64,000 nt of DNA, from assembly GCA_020152595.1 (NCBI GenBank), contig JAIGNY010000732.1:651501-715500 (forward strand), read 5' to 3'. The position numbers and the translations under genes are program-made. Below are positions 1 through 11,237 of the stretch, piece by piece. Origin of the DNA: Chiridota heheva. Its lineage: Eukaryota; Echinodermata; Holothuroidea; Apodida; Chiridotidae. Each line of letters starts with the position of its first letter. Positions within the stretch are counted from its first letter, which is position 1. The notes beneath the pieces were generated by a model, which was not told the origin of the DNA, did no database searches, and was given only the letters and a program-made list of their open reading frames with translations.

Positions 1-683
1 CCAGATTTTGAGGCAAATACCTTGTTTTTGCTCTTCAGTAAAATGTATTCTCGGCACAGTTTAAAGATCGTTATTTTTGACACAATTTTGGAAAGTAGTT
101 TTTTGTTCTACGACTACCCCTCCCCCTCTCCCTCCAAATCAAATAGGTTGGTTACACCCCTGCAATACAGAACATCGCAAAGAGACCTCGACAAACTTCA
201 AATCCATCAATTCATTCTTTACTATAGTAGCACCCTTAAAGCAGCCTTGCTTAATTGTTGCATTGCCATTGATGGTATCATTTCGAAGAATTCAACATTA
301 CAAAATCCACAAATGAGATAAAAGCATTTTTAATGGTGAATTAATGAACACTTTTGAATGGAAACCTTACGAGAGGGCATTGCCCTTCATGATCCTATTA
401 ATAGTTAAGTGTGATCAAAGAGCTTCCACACAAGCTTTTTGGTGTGATCAATACACAACACGTTTAATGCGATAATCGTTTTCTCAACCGCTGCATTGAA
501 GTTGATAGCTTGTTTAGCCTTGTTACCAGGGAGTTGCCATTCCGATACACAACCCAAACGTCCATCAACACTTTTAATTTGTATTGAACTGTTTGGCGTC
601 GCCAATGTTTATTTGAGGGTTTCAGTGACCCAAGGGATCTATAGAATACGGGTAAGCGCAGACTTAACCCTCCCTTACCAATT
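1..683. other. No gene seen; one hAT-like terminus
   Basis: No coding region can be supported. A C-rich tract at about 111-140 runs into GTTACACCCCTG at 151-162. This is the reverse complement of CAGGGGTGTAAC, a hAT-like terminal motif that recurs through the window. The short open frames have no recognisable domain. Confidence 0.4.
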
Positions 684-1382
684 CGGTCTGTACCGCCGAT
701 CGGGAGACTCAATAAGTCCCCCGATCGGGGAATTCAATGAGTCCCCCGATCGGAGGACTCAATAAGATTCCCGATCGGGAGACTCAATAAGTCCTCCGAT
801 CGGGCGACTCAACCATGCGCACTGAGCTTACAGTGATATATAAAGTTTCAGTCATATACGCTCGTCAGTCGTTTCATTGAAGATTTGTAACAAAGTTTGC
901 TTTGTTCATGTTCAATTTCGGGAAAGTAAAACAACTTCGTTACAATCACGCAGTCATTGCTAAATAATTTTCACAAATCCCCAAGTGATTTCTCATAATT
1001 TTAGAAACCTAGTTAAAGAGCGACTGCCTAACGGTAACACATAATAAGAATTCATCACTTTTCTTCAAATTTCTCAAAAACCCCACGGTGAATTGAAGAG
1101 CGCACAGTGAAAAGATAATTCCGTGAAGAAAAATTTGAACCCTTCGCAGTGGTTGAGTTCCCTGTACTCTAAATATATCTGATTCTTATGTTATTCCTGT
1201 ACGAACTTTGACTTTAACATAACATAACAAGATGACGGGCTAAGAAGGGTTAGTCACCCCATAAAAAGCCCAAACTAACACCACCACCACCCAAAAAAAA
1301 AGTTTGCATAGTTGTGGGATACTTCTGTAAAGGATCCGATTGGGGAGAACAAAAATGTTCTCCCGATCGTGGGTACGAACCG
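684..1382. mobile_element. Small DNA element A, GATCGGGAGA-type inverted ends
   Basis: The left end reads CGGTCTGTACCGCCGATCGG. The reverse complement of the right end reads CGGTTCGTACCCACGATCGG, and both continue into GAGA. That makes imperfect terminal inverted repeats of about 24 bp on a 699-bp element with no coding capacity. Related ends occur on copies near 15707-16200 and 41400-42365. The interior is not obviously alike between A and the other two, so A may be a distant or rearranged relative. Superfamily not recognised. Confidence 0.5.
698..812. repeat. 25-bp subterminal tandem repeat, about 4.5 units
   Basis: The unit starts GATCGGGAGACTCAATAAGT and ends in CCCCC or a variant, repeated at 25-bp spacing. 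It lies directly inside the left end of element A and each unit carries the GATCGGG core of the terminus, so the terminus seems to have been amplified in place. Copies B and C lack this array. Confidence 0.8.
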
Positions 1383-2130
1383 GACTGCTTACATTTAGCA
1401 GGAATGGTTTCCTCTGTGTATGAAGTAGGCTCAGATGTAAGGAGACTTGAGTATTATGCAAATTGTTTCCCTTTAGAAATCTGGGCCGGGTTGGGGGTGG
1501 GAGAATGGAGCGGGAAATTTTCCCAATGACCGTTCTTGTCCTTTCTTATTGCTGAAGATGCCTTGATTTCATTATTAGCTGTCGAAGTTTGGACCAAATC
1601 TCATGCCGGGATCTCATATTCGTTCTTTTTTTTATTTTAACACTTTCAAGTTCGTCAGGAACGCATAACCACAGTGTAGGGTATACGCACCAGGATTTAC
1701 ACGACGGGAAGGAGATAACCTTCTGAAGCGGGGGAGGGGCGAGGGGTCAATTTAGACCTTGATGTCAATTCCATTCCATTTTTCGTTGCCTAGGCCGAAC
1801 CTATTGTAGTGGCCGCTGTTACGTAAGGTTAACAAAATATAAAAGTAAATTTCATGCGGCTGCGGCGAAGACTAATTCATGCTTGTGTTACTTCATTACC
1901 ATGGCTGTGTAATTTGTTTGTGAACCATGAAGCTGAAGCTGATTCCACTGCAGGAGATTAAGCCTTGTTAGGCCGGGGCAAAAAAATAATTTGGGGCTGA
2001 TCTCAACATCAGTATGGAGCGGAGCTAGCAAAAGGACAAAACAGCCCAAAATTAATGATGAAAATCTGACTTAAGTCGGATTCTAAAATGGTGGGTTAGG
2101 CTTGTAATGCGGAAACAATAATTGTAATTT
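1383..2130. other. No gene seen
   Basis: No supported coding region or RNA gene. The stretch is AT-rich with a purine-rich patch near 1722-1745. The short open frames lack any family signature. Confidence 0.4.
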
Positions 2131-3113
2131 GATTCAAATTTTTTGATTGATTTAAATTTCAACCAATTTCTGCACGATTCGTTGTCTCATTTTACGATAC
2201 ATAGTAAATAGAACCCCCATGATAACAGATGTTATATAAGCTCAGGTCGTTGGTTTTAGCGTTGTTGTTCAAACTAACAGTTACTGGTTCGAGTACCAAC
2301 GAAGCCATTAATTTTGCTTCCTCTTTTCTCTCATAGTAATTTTCGACTATAGTGCCTACTATTGTAATATTATTTTACTAATCTTTCACTCTTCCATTCT
2401 TAAAAACAATACAAGCCCAAACAGTGTCCGCCCACTGGTCTGAAGGCCCATACTAAGGCCCATAGTCCGAAGGTTCAATAATGCGAAATAAAATCCCACT
2501 AGTCCGAAGGTTCAATAGTCCGAAAGAAAAGACCCACTAGTTCAAAGGTCCGATAGTCCGAAGGTTCACTAGTCTGAAGGCCCACATAGTCCGAAGGTTC
2601 ACTAGTCTGAAGGCCCACATAGTCCAAAGGTTAAAGAGGGAAGCTCGTCTCAGTAAAATACGGTAAAAATGGGGAATACTATATTTTGACGTCACTTCTG
2701 GTTGTGAAGGCAAGATCCAATCCTCTGTCTGTTTGTACCACACAGTACAGCCAGACACTAGCATGTACGTTTGTGTGCAGAATTACATAAACAGCGCATT
2801 ACGTTACTGTGACGAGAAACTTGTTTGTTTTTTTCAATGCATTTTTGTCAGAAAGCGAAAGTGAAATTTTAGTATTATAATACTACAATCTGACAATGAT
2901 GGTCACTAAATGAAAATTACTGAGAAAAAGAAAGGAGAAGATAAAAGCAAAAGTCAAAATAAACGATTCTGCCAAGGCTCGCCGCAACCATCTGGACCAA
3001 GTTGGATATGGCCTTCAAGATGTTTTAAATAACTATAGTATATACCTTGCAATACGAGACAACGAATCGCCCAACAAAATTTCAACCAATCAAATTTTTT
3101 TGAAAGGAATTCA
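2131..3113. repeat. Inverted repeat pair, arms of about 80 bp
   Basis: The arms are 2131-2213 and 3033-3113. Shared stretches include CGATTCGTTGTCTC and a tract reading TTTGATTG on one arm and in the reverse complement of the other. The pair looks like the ends of an older MITE-like element about 980 bp long. It overlaps, rather than nests with, the foldback element at 2424-4124: one arm lies outside and the other between the foldback arms. Confidence 0.55.
2230..2305 (+). repeat. Possible tRNA-derived (SINE-like) sequence
   Basis: TAAGCTCAGGTCG at 2237-2249 resembles a pol III A box. GGTTCGAGTACC at 2286-2297 resembles a B box (GGTTCGANNCC) with one deviation. The spacing of about 49 bp is right for a tRNA. 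No matching acceptor stem is seen, so a functional tRNA is unlikely and a decayed SINE head is more plausible. Confidence 0.3.
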
Positions 3114-4124
3114 AAATATTGTGCACATATGACGATATCGCCTCTTTAAGAGTTAGGGTTATAGGGCATACCCTCGGACTATTGAACCTTCGGACTATTG
3201 AACCTTCAGACTATTGAACCTTCGGACTATTGAACCTTCGGACTATTGAACCTTCAGACTATTGGGCCTTCGGACTATTGGGCCTTCGGACTATTGGGCC
3301 TTCGGACTATTAGGGCTTCGGACTATATGGCCTTCGGACTATTGGGCCTTTGGACTATTGGGCCTTTGGACTATTGGGCCTTCGGACTATTGGGCCTTCG
3401 GACTATTGGGCCTTCGGACTATTGAGCCTTTGGACTATTGGGCCTTTGGACTATTGAGCTTTGGACTATTGGGCCTTTGGACTATTGAGCCTTTGGACTA
3501 TTGGGCCTTCGGACTATTGGGCCTTCGGACTAGTAAACTATTGAGCCTTTGACTTGGGCCTTTTGACCTATTGGGTTTTCTATTGGGCCTTTGGACTATT
3601 GAGCCTTTGGACTATTGGGCCTTTGAATTGGGCCTTTGGACTATTGGGCCTTTGGACCTTGGGCCTTTGACTATTGGGCCTTTGGACTATTGGGCCTTCG
3701 GACTATTGGGCCTTCGGACTTTGGGCCTTCGGACTATTGGGAACGGACTATTGGGCCTTCAGACTATTGGGCCTTGGACTATTGAGCCTTGACTATTGGG
3801 CCTTCGGACTATTGAGCCTTTGGACTATTGTCAGCCCGCCCATTGAGCTTCGGACTATTGGGCCTTCGGACTTTGGGTCTTATTTTTGGGACTTTGGACG
3901 ATTGAGCCTTTGGATATTGGGCCTTGGAGATTGGGCCTTTGAGTTGGGCCTTCGGACTACAATTGGGCCGTCGGACGTATTGGGTTTCGGATATTACAAA
4001 TGCTATCGGACGATGGGCCTTAATACGGACTATTGGGCTTTTGGGCCTTTGGACTAGTGTGCCTTTTCTTTCAGACTAACATTGAACCTTCGGAATTAGG
4101 CCTTTAATAACCAGTTGGTGACAC
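2424..4124. mobile_element. Foldback-type element with tandem-repeat inverted arms
   Basis: The left arm (2424-2640) is built from AGTCCGAAGGTTCAAT-type units. The right arm (about 3170-4124) is built from the reverse complement, GGACTATTGGGCCTTC, at 16-bp spacing. The outer ends also match in inverted orientation: GTGTCCGCCCACTGG at 2424 against GTGTCACCAACTGG on the minus strand from 4124. A non-repeat junction near each end is shared too: GAAAGAAAAG followed by a copy of CACTAGT. Long inverted arms made of short tandem repeats are the hallmark of foldback elements, such as Drosophila FB and sea urchin TU, whose outer domain is a 15-bp tandem repeat. The 530-bp centre carries no recognisable protein. 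No target duplication was identified. Confidence 0.6.
3170..4060. repeat. 16-bp minisatellite, right foldback arm
   Basis: Units of GGACTATTGGGCCTTC run for about 890 bp. Variants are segregated by position: GAACCTTC units at the outer left, then GGGCCTTC, then GAGCCTTT and GGGCCTTT. Toward 3850-4060 the units break up and vary in length. Open frames here (repeating LLGLRTIGPSDYWAFG) simply reflect the repeat. Confidence 0.9.
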
Positions 4125-5519
4125 GTGGGCTGTCACCGCCCAAACAGCTTATATTAGTCTCTGACCGTTTGGTCTTATTTTTGGATGACCGGTCACCATT
4201 TATTCGGATATCTAGGGCCGGGGAAATGCTCCCTTTTATATCCACTACTGCATGGGGCTGACAACGAAAGGTTCCACATTGCTCTATGATAAATGCCACG
4301 AAAACACTCAATGTCTACAACATATACATAAGAAGTTGTATTTGTACTAAATAATTTATTCACGAAATTGATTTTCTATCAATTCCGCCTGAAAAGATGA
4401 TTAACACTCTGCTAATTGTATAAATGTGTGATGTGTTATCCTCATATGCTTGTTGTCAGTGCGGCAGTTAATGTACTAGTGCAGTATTAAAGTATTAATT
4501 ATATTTACTTATTTGTAGTTGTGTCGTAAAATGTTCACTACAAAATTTATGTACCAACCATTTTAATTTTGTTTTATCTTGATTCGTATACAGGCAGACA
4601 GGGGAACAGGTGTTTCCAAAGTAATGGCGTGTCATCCAACTGTAATATACCAAAAATAATTTGTTTTCTCAAAAGAAAAGGAACAACAAAACAAAACGCG
4701 ACTGTCCTCTTTAATGAGAGAACCCCGTATCGTTAAAAATCTCAGAAAATATAAAATAAGTCAAGGGGAAAAGGTCAAGGTACAATGGGAAGATTTTTCC
4801 GCGTCATTGACAAACAAAATATTCTTTTGATTCTGATAGGCCAAAATAAATAAACTGAACAAAAGAAATAGTTCCGACGTGTGCAACACACGCGTCCTAC
4901 AGCTGTATGCAAATGAGGTAACAATGGGGAGGAACGAGAGGGGTAATACACGTTCAGTTAAGTTTTGTTTTGTTTACTCTTTAAAAAATTTGGAAGTGTT
5001 CCAGAAAAATTGATGGACGGAAATTCGTTCTTAACACCAACTTTAGATTTTTGCCGCGGCCCATTATAATTAAAGTTGGATTTAAAAAACAGCATACAAA
5101 AACTGGCAAATTGGCACATTATCAAAACCCATTGACTGATGAAGACATTTGGAACAATAACTCCGTGGTCAAAATGAGATAAAGGCGCGCATAGAAAGTG
5201 ATTTGTTTGACAACTTTTAATACATTAACCTTTCAGGGATTGTTAAAAAGGGATTAGTCTCGGGGTAGTTCAGCTGTTAAACCTGCCAATCTTGAAGAGA
5301 AAAAGAAAACAGACCTGCATGAGAAGAACCTGTCTTGATATTTTGTTAAGGCCCCATCAAATCTATTTCAAAGATAACAACAAATTAAAACTTTTTGAAA
5401 ATGACAAAGGGTGGCGGAAGGAATTCGTGGCAAGGGGGCAGAAAATCAAGCGAAGGTACTTTATTTATGATTCTAATGAGGATCTAAAACAAACTTTAAA
5501 AAAATGTCTTTAGTTCTGG
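4125..5519. other. No recognised gene
   Basis: AT-rich sequence. A 73-codon open frame at 5292-5513 (+) encodes a very basic peptide beginning MKRKRKQTCMRRTC. It has no domain I recognise, and its start lies in unremarkable context. I do not call it a gene. Confidence 0.35.
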
Positions 5520-5590
5520 GTGCCAGTCCACTGGTTCGAAGGCCCAATAGACCGAAGGTTCAAAAGTAAGAAAGAAAAGGCCCAATAACT
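5520..5590 (+). repeat. Solo foldback terminus fragment
   Basis: GTGCCAGTCCACTGGTTCGA followed by AGGCCCAATAGACCGAAGG and AAGAAAGAAAAGGCCC matches the left end of the foldback element, in the same orientation, 1.4 kb beyond its right end. It suggests a second, mostly deleted element or an abortive rearrangement product. Confidence 0.6.
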
Positions 5591-5694
5591 AATAATAATT
5601 TGTAATGGCTTTATAATACAGTTACTGAACAAAACCTTCATTTACATAATATGATAGTTCAGACAGTCAAAGGCGGATTCAGGAGGAGATAGTC

Positions 5695-6880
5695 ACTGTA
5701 GATTTTCTTCAATTTTCGGGAAATTTCCTTCAGTGTTTGGAAAATGTCTTCCATTTTGGGGCAATAGTCTTAATCCTCATGCACTTTTCTTCAAATTCGA
5801 AAATTCTCCTTCATTTGGGGGCAATTTCTCTTCAATTTTATGGAAATTTCCTTCAATGCTTGGAGAAAATGTCTTTCAACTTTGGGCAATTTTCTTAATT
5901 CTCGTACACTTTTCTTCACTTTTTCAGAAAATTTCCTCCATTTTGGGACAATTTCCTTCAATGTGTCGGAAATTTGCAAATTAGTGCAATTTCCTTCTTT
6001 CTCGTGCATTTTAGGGAAAATTTCCTTCATTTTTGGGCAATTCTTCGATTTTCATCAATTTTAGTGGAACTTCTTTTAATGTTTGGTAAATTCCTTTAAT
6101 TTTGGGGAAATTTTCTCCAATGTTTGGGAAATTTGCAAATTAGGGCAATTTCCTTCCTTCTCGTACAGTTTACGGAAAATTTCCTTCATTTTTGGGCAAT
6201 TCTTTTTCGATTTTCATCAATTTTAGGGGAATTTCCTTCAATGTATGGTAAATATCTACAATTTTTGGAAATTTCCACCAATGTTTGAGAAACCTCTTTC
6301 AATCTTTAGAAAATTTTCTTAATTCTCGTGCAATTATTGGGAAATTCTTTAATATATTTCTTTAATTTTCGGGAAATTTTATTCAATGTTTTGGAAATAT
6401 CTTTCAATTTCCTAATTTTAATGCACTTTCTGCAAATTCGAATAATTTCCTTCATTTTGGGGCAATTTCTCTTAAATTTTCAGTAAATTATCATCAATTT
6501 TCTGGAAATTTTCTTCAATGCTTGAAAAATGTCTTTCAATGGCAATTTTCTTAATTCTCTTACACTTTCTGACTTTTCTTCCATTTTTCAGAAAATTCTC
6601 TTTCAATGTTTAGAAAATTTCCTTCATTCTCGTGCAATTATCGGGAAATTTCCTCCAATGTTTGGGAAATTTCTTTAAACTTTGGGTGGGTATTTTCTTT
6701 AATTCTCATGCATGATCTTCATTTTTCGGAAAATTTCCTTCATGGTGGGGCAATTTTTCTTCGATTTTCGGTCAATTTTTATCAATTACCGGGCAATGTT
6801 GCCAAAATTTCCAATGATTTTACAAACTTTTTCGTCAGATTTTTGATAAAAGTTTCCCAATCAAAAGGAAACATTTAACA
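5695..6880 (+). repeat. Degenerate GGAAATTTCCTTCAATTTTC array
   Basis: About 1.2 kb of loosely periodic sequence is built from words such as GGAAATTTCCTTCAATTTTC and TTCGGGAAATTTCC. Spacing is irregular (roughly 25-50 bp) and divergence is high, so it is an old array. The same body occurs at 10150-10270, 36950-37500 (inverted), 53276-53560, 54405-54560, 56800-57000 and 58200-58430. In several copies it is followed by a C-rich stretch and a TACGCCNCTG end, suggesting one family of non-autonomous elements. Confidence 0.75.
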
Positions 6881-9255
6881 AACTGACAAAGAAGAGAATT
6901 TTTTTCCGGACAGCACTTTTCTACACTGCTATAGACTGCACCAATATGTTCCATTAATCACGACAAAATTACTCATAAAACACGTTGTCACATCATCCCT
7001 CAGTGGTTTGATTTGGCTTGCCCCCTTCCCCTTCCGACATTTTATCATGGCTCCGTCCCTGTGACAGCTGTCTTGAAATGTATACAAGCCTTATAGGTAT
7101 TATTATCATGCAAGAGCAACCCATATTCGTTTAAAGCATAATCTTGAAGAAATTTTCCAAGAGATTGAAGTTCAGCGATGTTTGACAGTAGCAAATGTAG
7201 CATCATAGTCATTAGTACGGTACCACTTCGGTTTCATCTCATAGCAAACTTTGCGGTTAGGAAAAATTCAGAAAAAATAGCATGCCCCCTTCCCCCCAAT
7301 CATTTCACTTTTCCCCCTCCCCCAAAAGAATGTAAACTGGCTACGGGCCCGAAATGGGGTTGTTAAGATGTTGGAATATACCCTTCATTTTCTTTATGTA
7401 ATTACATAAAATAATTCTTATTAGAAAGGGTACCTCCTGCTCTGTCCGCCTCTACTCTATGGAGCAAGGAGAAAGTGGCCCGTTGCCCATAACATACTCA
7501 TACCACCTTCCTTGAAAATGGCCGATGCTCGAAAGTCCTAATACACGCGAGTGACGTTTACACGTTTTATATGCATTTCTTTCTTTTTTGTTGCTAAGTA
7601 ATAATTATTTCTTCGCAATTTCTTTAGATAGTATGTAGATGTTTTAACACAACTAATGAGCAGCAAAAATACTGAAAAAGTAAACGATGGAAGTTCGCAA
7701 TGGTAATATAACTTCCAAGCATATTCGGTTAGCTGGTTAGTTCCCATCTGATCTGAAATTGTCGTGCTTTTGAAACGAGATTCTATGTAGTGTGTGTATA
7801 CCGTCGCCATAAACTTGGGTCTTAAAGTAATTAAGAATATTAGAACTGGTTGTCCTGCTACCTCGTTAAGGGATATTACGTTCCTGTTGTTCCTCGGTCC
7901 CCATGCCCGTAACCAGCATGGGACACTAACTATATATACGACCACTATACAGTGGTGTATAGTGATTTAATCCCGTGTTGCTTATTTGAACAATTCCAAA
8001 TTTGAATACTTAATTGATATGAAAGATAGGCTTTCTTTTCAAGTTCATCACGATATCCCCATCCCAACTTTCACAGTTTGTTGCAAAAATACGAAAAATT
8101 ACTGTGAAATATTTGTCAGTTTGTAATATCACCATACCCCCACCACTACAACAATCACCAAGAAACCAAGATTATTTACCTTTGCTCAAATTTGATCTTG
8201 CAGGGTTCCCCCGTAATTTCCATTCATGGAAATAGGTGAAGTTCATAAATTATACGCTAATATGACTCACTAATTCGCCGCCTGCTGCTCCTAATGCAAG
8301 GTGCGTATTTTTCATGCTACTCAAAGATGAGTTTTCTTGGTAATCACCGCGTCTGCTTTAGGGATTTGTTAGTTGGGACCAAACAAATGACAAATCCCTG
8401 GTCTGCTTCAGTAGAAGTGATGTGTCTTTGTAAAATTTGTGAGAAATCTCGCAATTGCTGGATTCACGATGAATAATCTGATTATATCAGTGATTCATTT
8501 TCTAGTCATTCCTAGTTATGTAATTATTCAGTGTGCAACGGAATTATCCAGTGTGGAATTATCCATGTAAAAGTTATATTTAGATTGAGAAGGATCAGCG
8601 TGTGTTAACTATGAGTGGCCTATTTGGAAGTGGGGTGGGGTCAGAGTGCACTTTTCGCCAAATAATCGTTTTTCCAGCATATCTCGCAGACGGCTAGATT
8701 ATTATCCTCATACGGCCTTTGTTTTATAGTCGTATATAGAGTTGGTTAATATTATCACATTGCTTAAACTTAATTAAAACTTTATATGACCTGGGGTTAA
8801 CTTGAAAATTATTAAGAGAAGCGACAATGCTATACCCATTCGTACATGTAAGGTACGTTTTTATTAGTGCATCATTTGCGCACGCGATTAAGTCACTTGC
8901 CTTCAAAGTTAAGAGCGATATCTTAAAATGGAACACGATCTTAAAAAGTAAACACAAAAATCGATGCATTCTGACTACGATATATACAAGTTCATTACAC
9001 TTTTGGCAGTTTAGGAGTCATGAAAGTTATTCATAATATGGGCGTATTAATACCATTCAATTAATTGTCTATATTTTTATTTTGATAAAGGATTGCAGTA
9101 AACCACAGAGACACCCTTTCATTGATTATCCAGCGCTTGGCCTTTTAGTCACCAGAACTTGAATTCAAGTTAAGTTCCCTTATAATAGCAGATTAGCATC
9201 ATACTTTGTGCTTTTATCTCACCACGGAGGCAAAGGGGTAATCGCTCGCTCCTAG
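6881..9255. other. No recognised gene
   Basis: C-rich patches near 7020-7035 and 7285-7325 resemble the C-rich ends of the window's hAT-like elements. A 135-codon open frame on the minus strand (7945-7538) has no recognisable motif, no splice or promoter context that stands out, and ordinary AT-rich composition. I regard it as chance. Confidence 0.35.
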
Positions 9256-9640
9256 AGGTGTAAGAAGCTTTCAAAAAGTGGGCGGGGGCGGGGGGACCTC
9301 TTAAGGCACTTCCCAAGTCATATGCATACCCCCCCCTCTTCCCCAGTCTGTATAATAAAGTAGAGTAAAATGGGCATTTTATTTTTAGAAAGGGGTACTT
9401 TTCAATGGGAAAAGAAGCACTTTCTCCCCGTGCATGTTTTCCTACTATTAGGTTCGTAATTAAGGGGCATCTCATATTGAAACGGGGCATTTTTGTAATA
9501 TTTTTTTAAAAGTGTGCGGACATTCTACCAATTCTTGCACCTTTGACAACAATTAAGGGAACTTTTCATTTTCAAAAGGGGCAATTTTGTTTTAAAAATT
9601 CGGAAAATCGGGATCTCTTCCTAGTTTCATACACGTATAC
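9256..9640 (+). repeat. Dispersed repeat D, copy 1
   Basis: It shares an ordered series of blocks with 16436-16770: AAGCTTTC, a G-rich run ending GGACCTCTTA, CAAGTCATATG followed by a C-run, AATCTGTA-like sequence, GGGGCATTTTTCATTTTGAA and AAAAGTGTG. A second partial copy of the distal blocks lies at about 9551-9610. The other copy ends in CCCCGGTTCCTACACC, which resembles the hAT-like termini elsewhere in the window. Non-coding. Confidence 0.6.
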
Positions 9641-9683
9641 TCGCTCCATTCACCTGACGGGCGCAACGCCAGGAACAAGAGGT

Positions 9684-9809
9684 TCTTGTATTTCTCTCAT
9701 TCTCCCCATGTTTTCTTTCCTTACTACCTCTAGAATGATCTAAGCTCTCAGGCACAATTTGACCCTCGTTGTCGTGGTGCCGTTAAGCTCTCATCAAACA
9801 AACAAACAA
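9684..9809 (+). mobile_element. 5'-truncated LINE tail (same family as 21.4-26.1 kb)
   Basis: About 125 bp matches the 3' end of the large LINE almost base for base, from TTCTTGTATTTCTCTCATTC through GGCACAATTTGACCCTCG to the CATCAAACAAACAAAC tail. Severe 5' truncation with an intact tail is the usual outcome of target-primed reverse transcription that aborts early. Confidence 0.85.
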
Positions 9810-11237
9810 AAGTTTCTTCTTATACCCGATTACACACGGTGACAGAAGCGCCCTTTGCAGCTTTGTGGATTTCACGGCGTTTTTACGCCATTTGCTATAT
9901 ATGTATACAATCTTTATGGCTGCCAATAGGGTTGCAATATACTCAGGACCAAAGCATTTTATGAATAATAATGGATTTCGTCAAAAGAAGTATACCACTG
10001 CTCCGTCAGTTTCGCCACCACTGAGTATCCGATTGTTTCTCGCCTTGCGTGCTGACTCGAGCCAGGAACGTAGCCACGGGCTGACGGGGGAAGCGACTCA
10101 TGGCATGTATACGGATGTATGGACTTCAAAGCTTCTTTTATTGCCAATTATCTGAAGAACTTGGTTAATTTTGCGAAGATTTCAGTTAATTTTCCAAAAA
10201 ATCAGTCAATAATGCCCGAACAAATTCCTTCAATTATTCGAGAAAAAACACCAACAATTTCAAACCCTCTCAGCCTTTAGAAAACTGGGGAGAAAAAAAG
10301 GGTAGACCCAACTTGACAATTTGGATTTTTTTCTTTTTCGGGCAACAACAGTTCAGACCCCACACCCCCTTATCCCTGTAGAGATTATAGTCCCGTAAGC
10401 GCATGATCTCATCAGGTCCGCCAGGTGCAAAATATTTTAATAGAGGTCGCCCCCTCCCCTCCCCTTCAAATTATTTCGGGCTACACCCCTGACTCGAACA
10501 GGCCCATAACCAGGATTTTTATCAATATAAAGGGCATTTGGGTAGACTGGTATAGTCTCCACATTCACTGGTTTTTTATTTGATTTTACGCATCAGGGGT
10601 GGGGAGGGTGGGGGTCACAAAGCTTCGTCATTAATGCTGTCTTTAGGCCTATCAACGGCCCTGAACTCGATTGATGTCATAGAAAGTGCCTGCTTCTTGA
10701 GTTGTTCCCTTGCCCTTACGTAAAGATCCCAAACAACGGTAGTCTATAACGCTTGCATATCAACTGCATGAATGATTGATTGAAAAAATCAAACCTGTCA
10801 ATGGTCCCGAAGATTAAGGGCCGTGGTTGACCCCATGCATTGGGCTCTGGATACATGGGCAAGATCCTGATCAGTGAAATAATGGACACGATCCTGGCAA
10901 CCACTAAAATGATTGGCACGACTATAACCATCTAAACGATATGACGACCACCTAATGATATGTGACGACCATCTAATAACATGTGATGACCACCTAACGA
11001 TATGTGACGATCATCAAGTGATGACAATCACTGAAGCAATAACGATATAAAGGACCAAAAACATAATGACTTTATTAACGACGAAAATGATGAAGACTAG
11101 GTCAACAAAAACATGACGATCATATATAGTCGTCATTTCATTGGTTGTCGTGAATTTCGCTTTTTGGTCAATTGTTTATATCAATGGTCAGATTGTCCGG
11201 TCGCCATGCATGGTTTCGTTAATATTTAGGCCTTATA
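9810..11237. other. No gene; degenerate array fragment and hAT-like ends
   Basis: A short GGAAATTTCC-type stretch lies at about 10150-10270. It is followed by C-rich DNA and CTACACCCCTG at 10481-10491. A second hAT-like end, CAGGCCCATAACCAGG, starts at 10500. Loosely repeated ATATGTGACGACCATCTAA phrases occupy 10930-11040. No coding region can be supported. Confidence 0.45.

Noticed and set aside
5250..5290. tRNA A-box-like GGTAGTTCAGCTGTTAAACC
   Set aside because: No B box at a suitable distance downstream.
5292..5513. 73-codon very basic frame
   Set aside because: Composition reflects A-rich DNA; no family recognised and no splice context.
7538..7945. 135-codon minus-strand frame
   Set aside because: No motif, no usable splice or promoter context, AT-rich codons; within chance for this composition.
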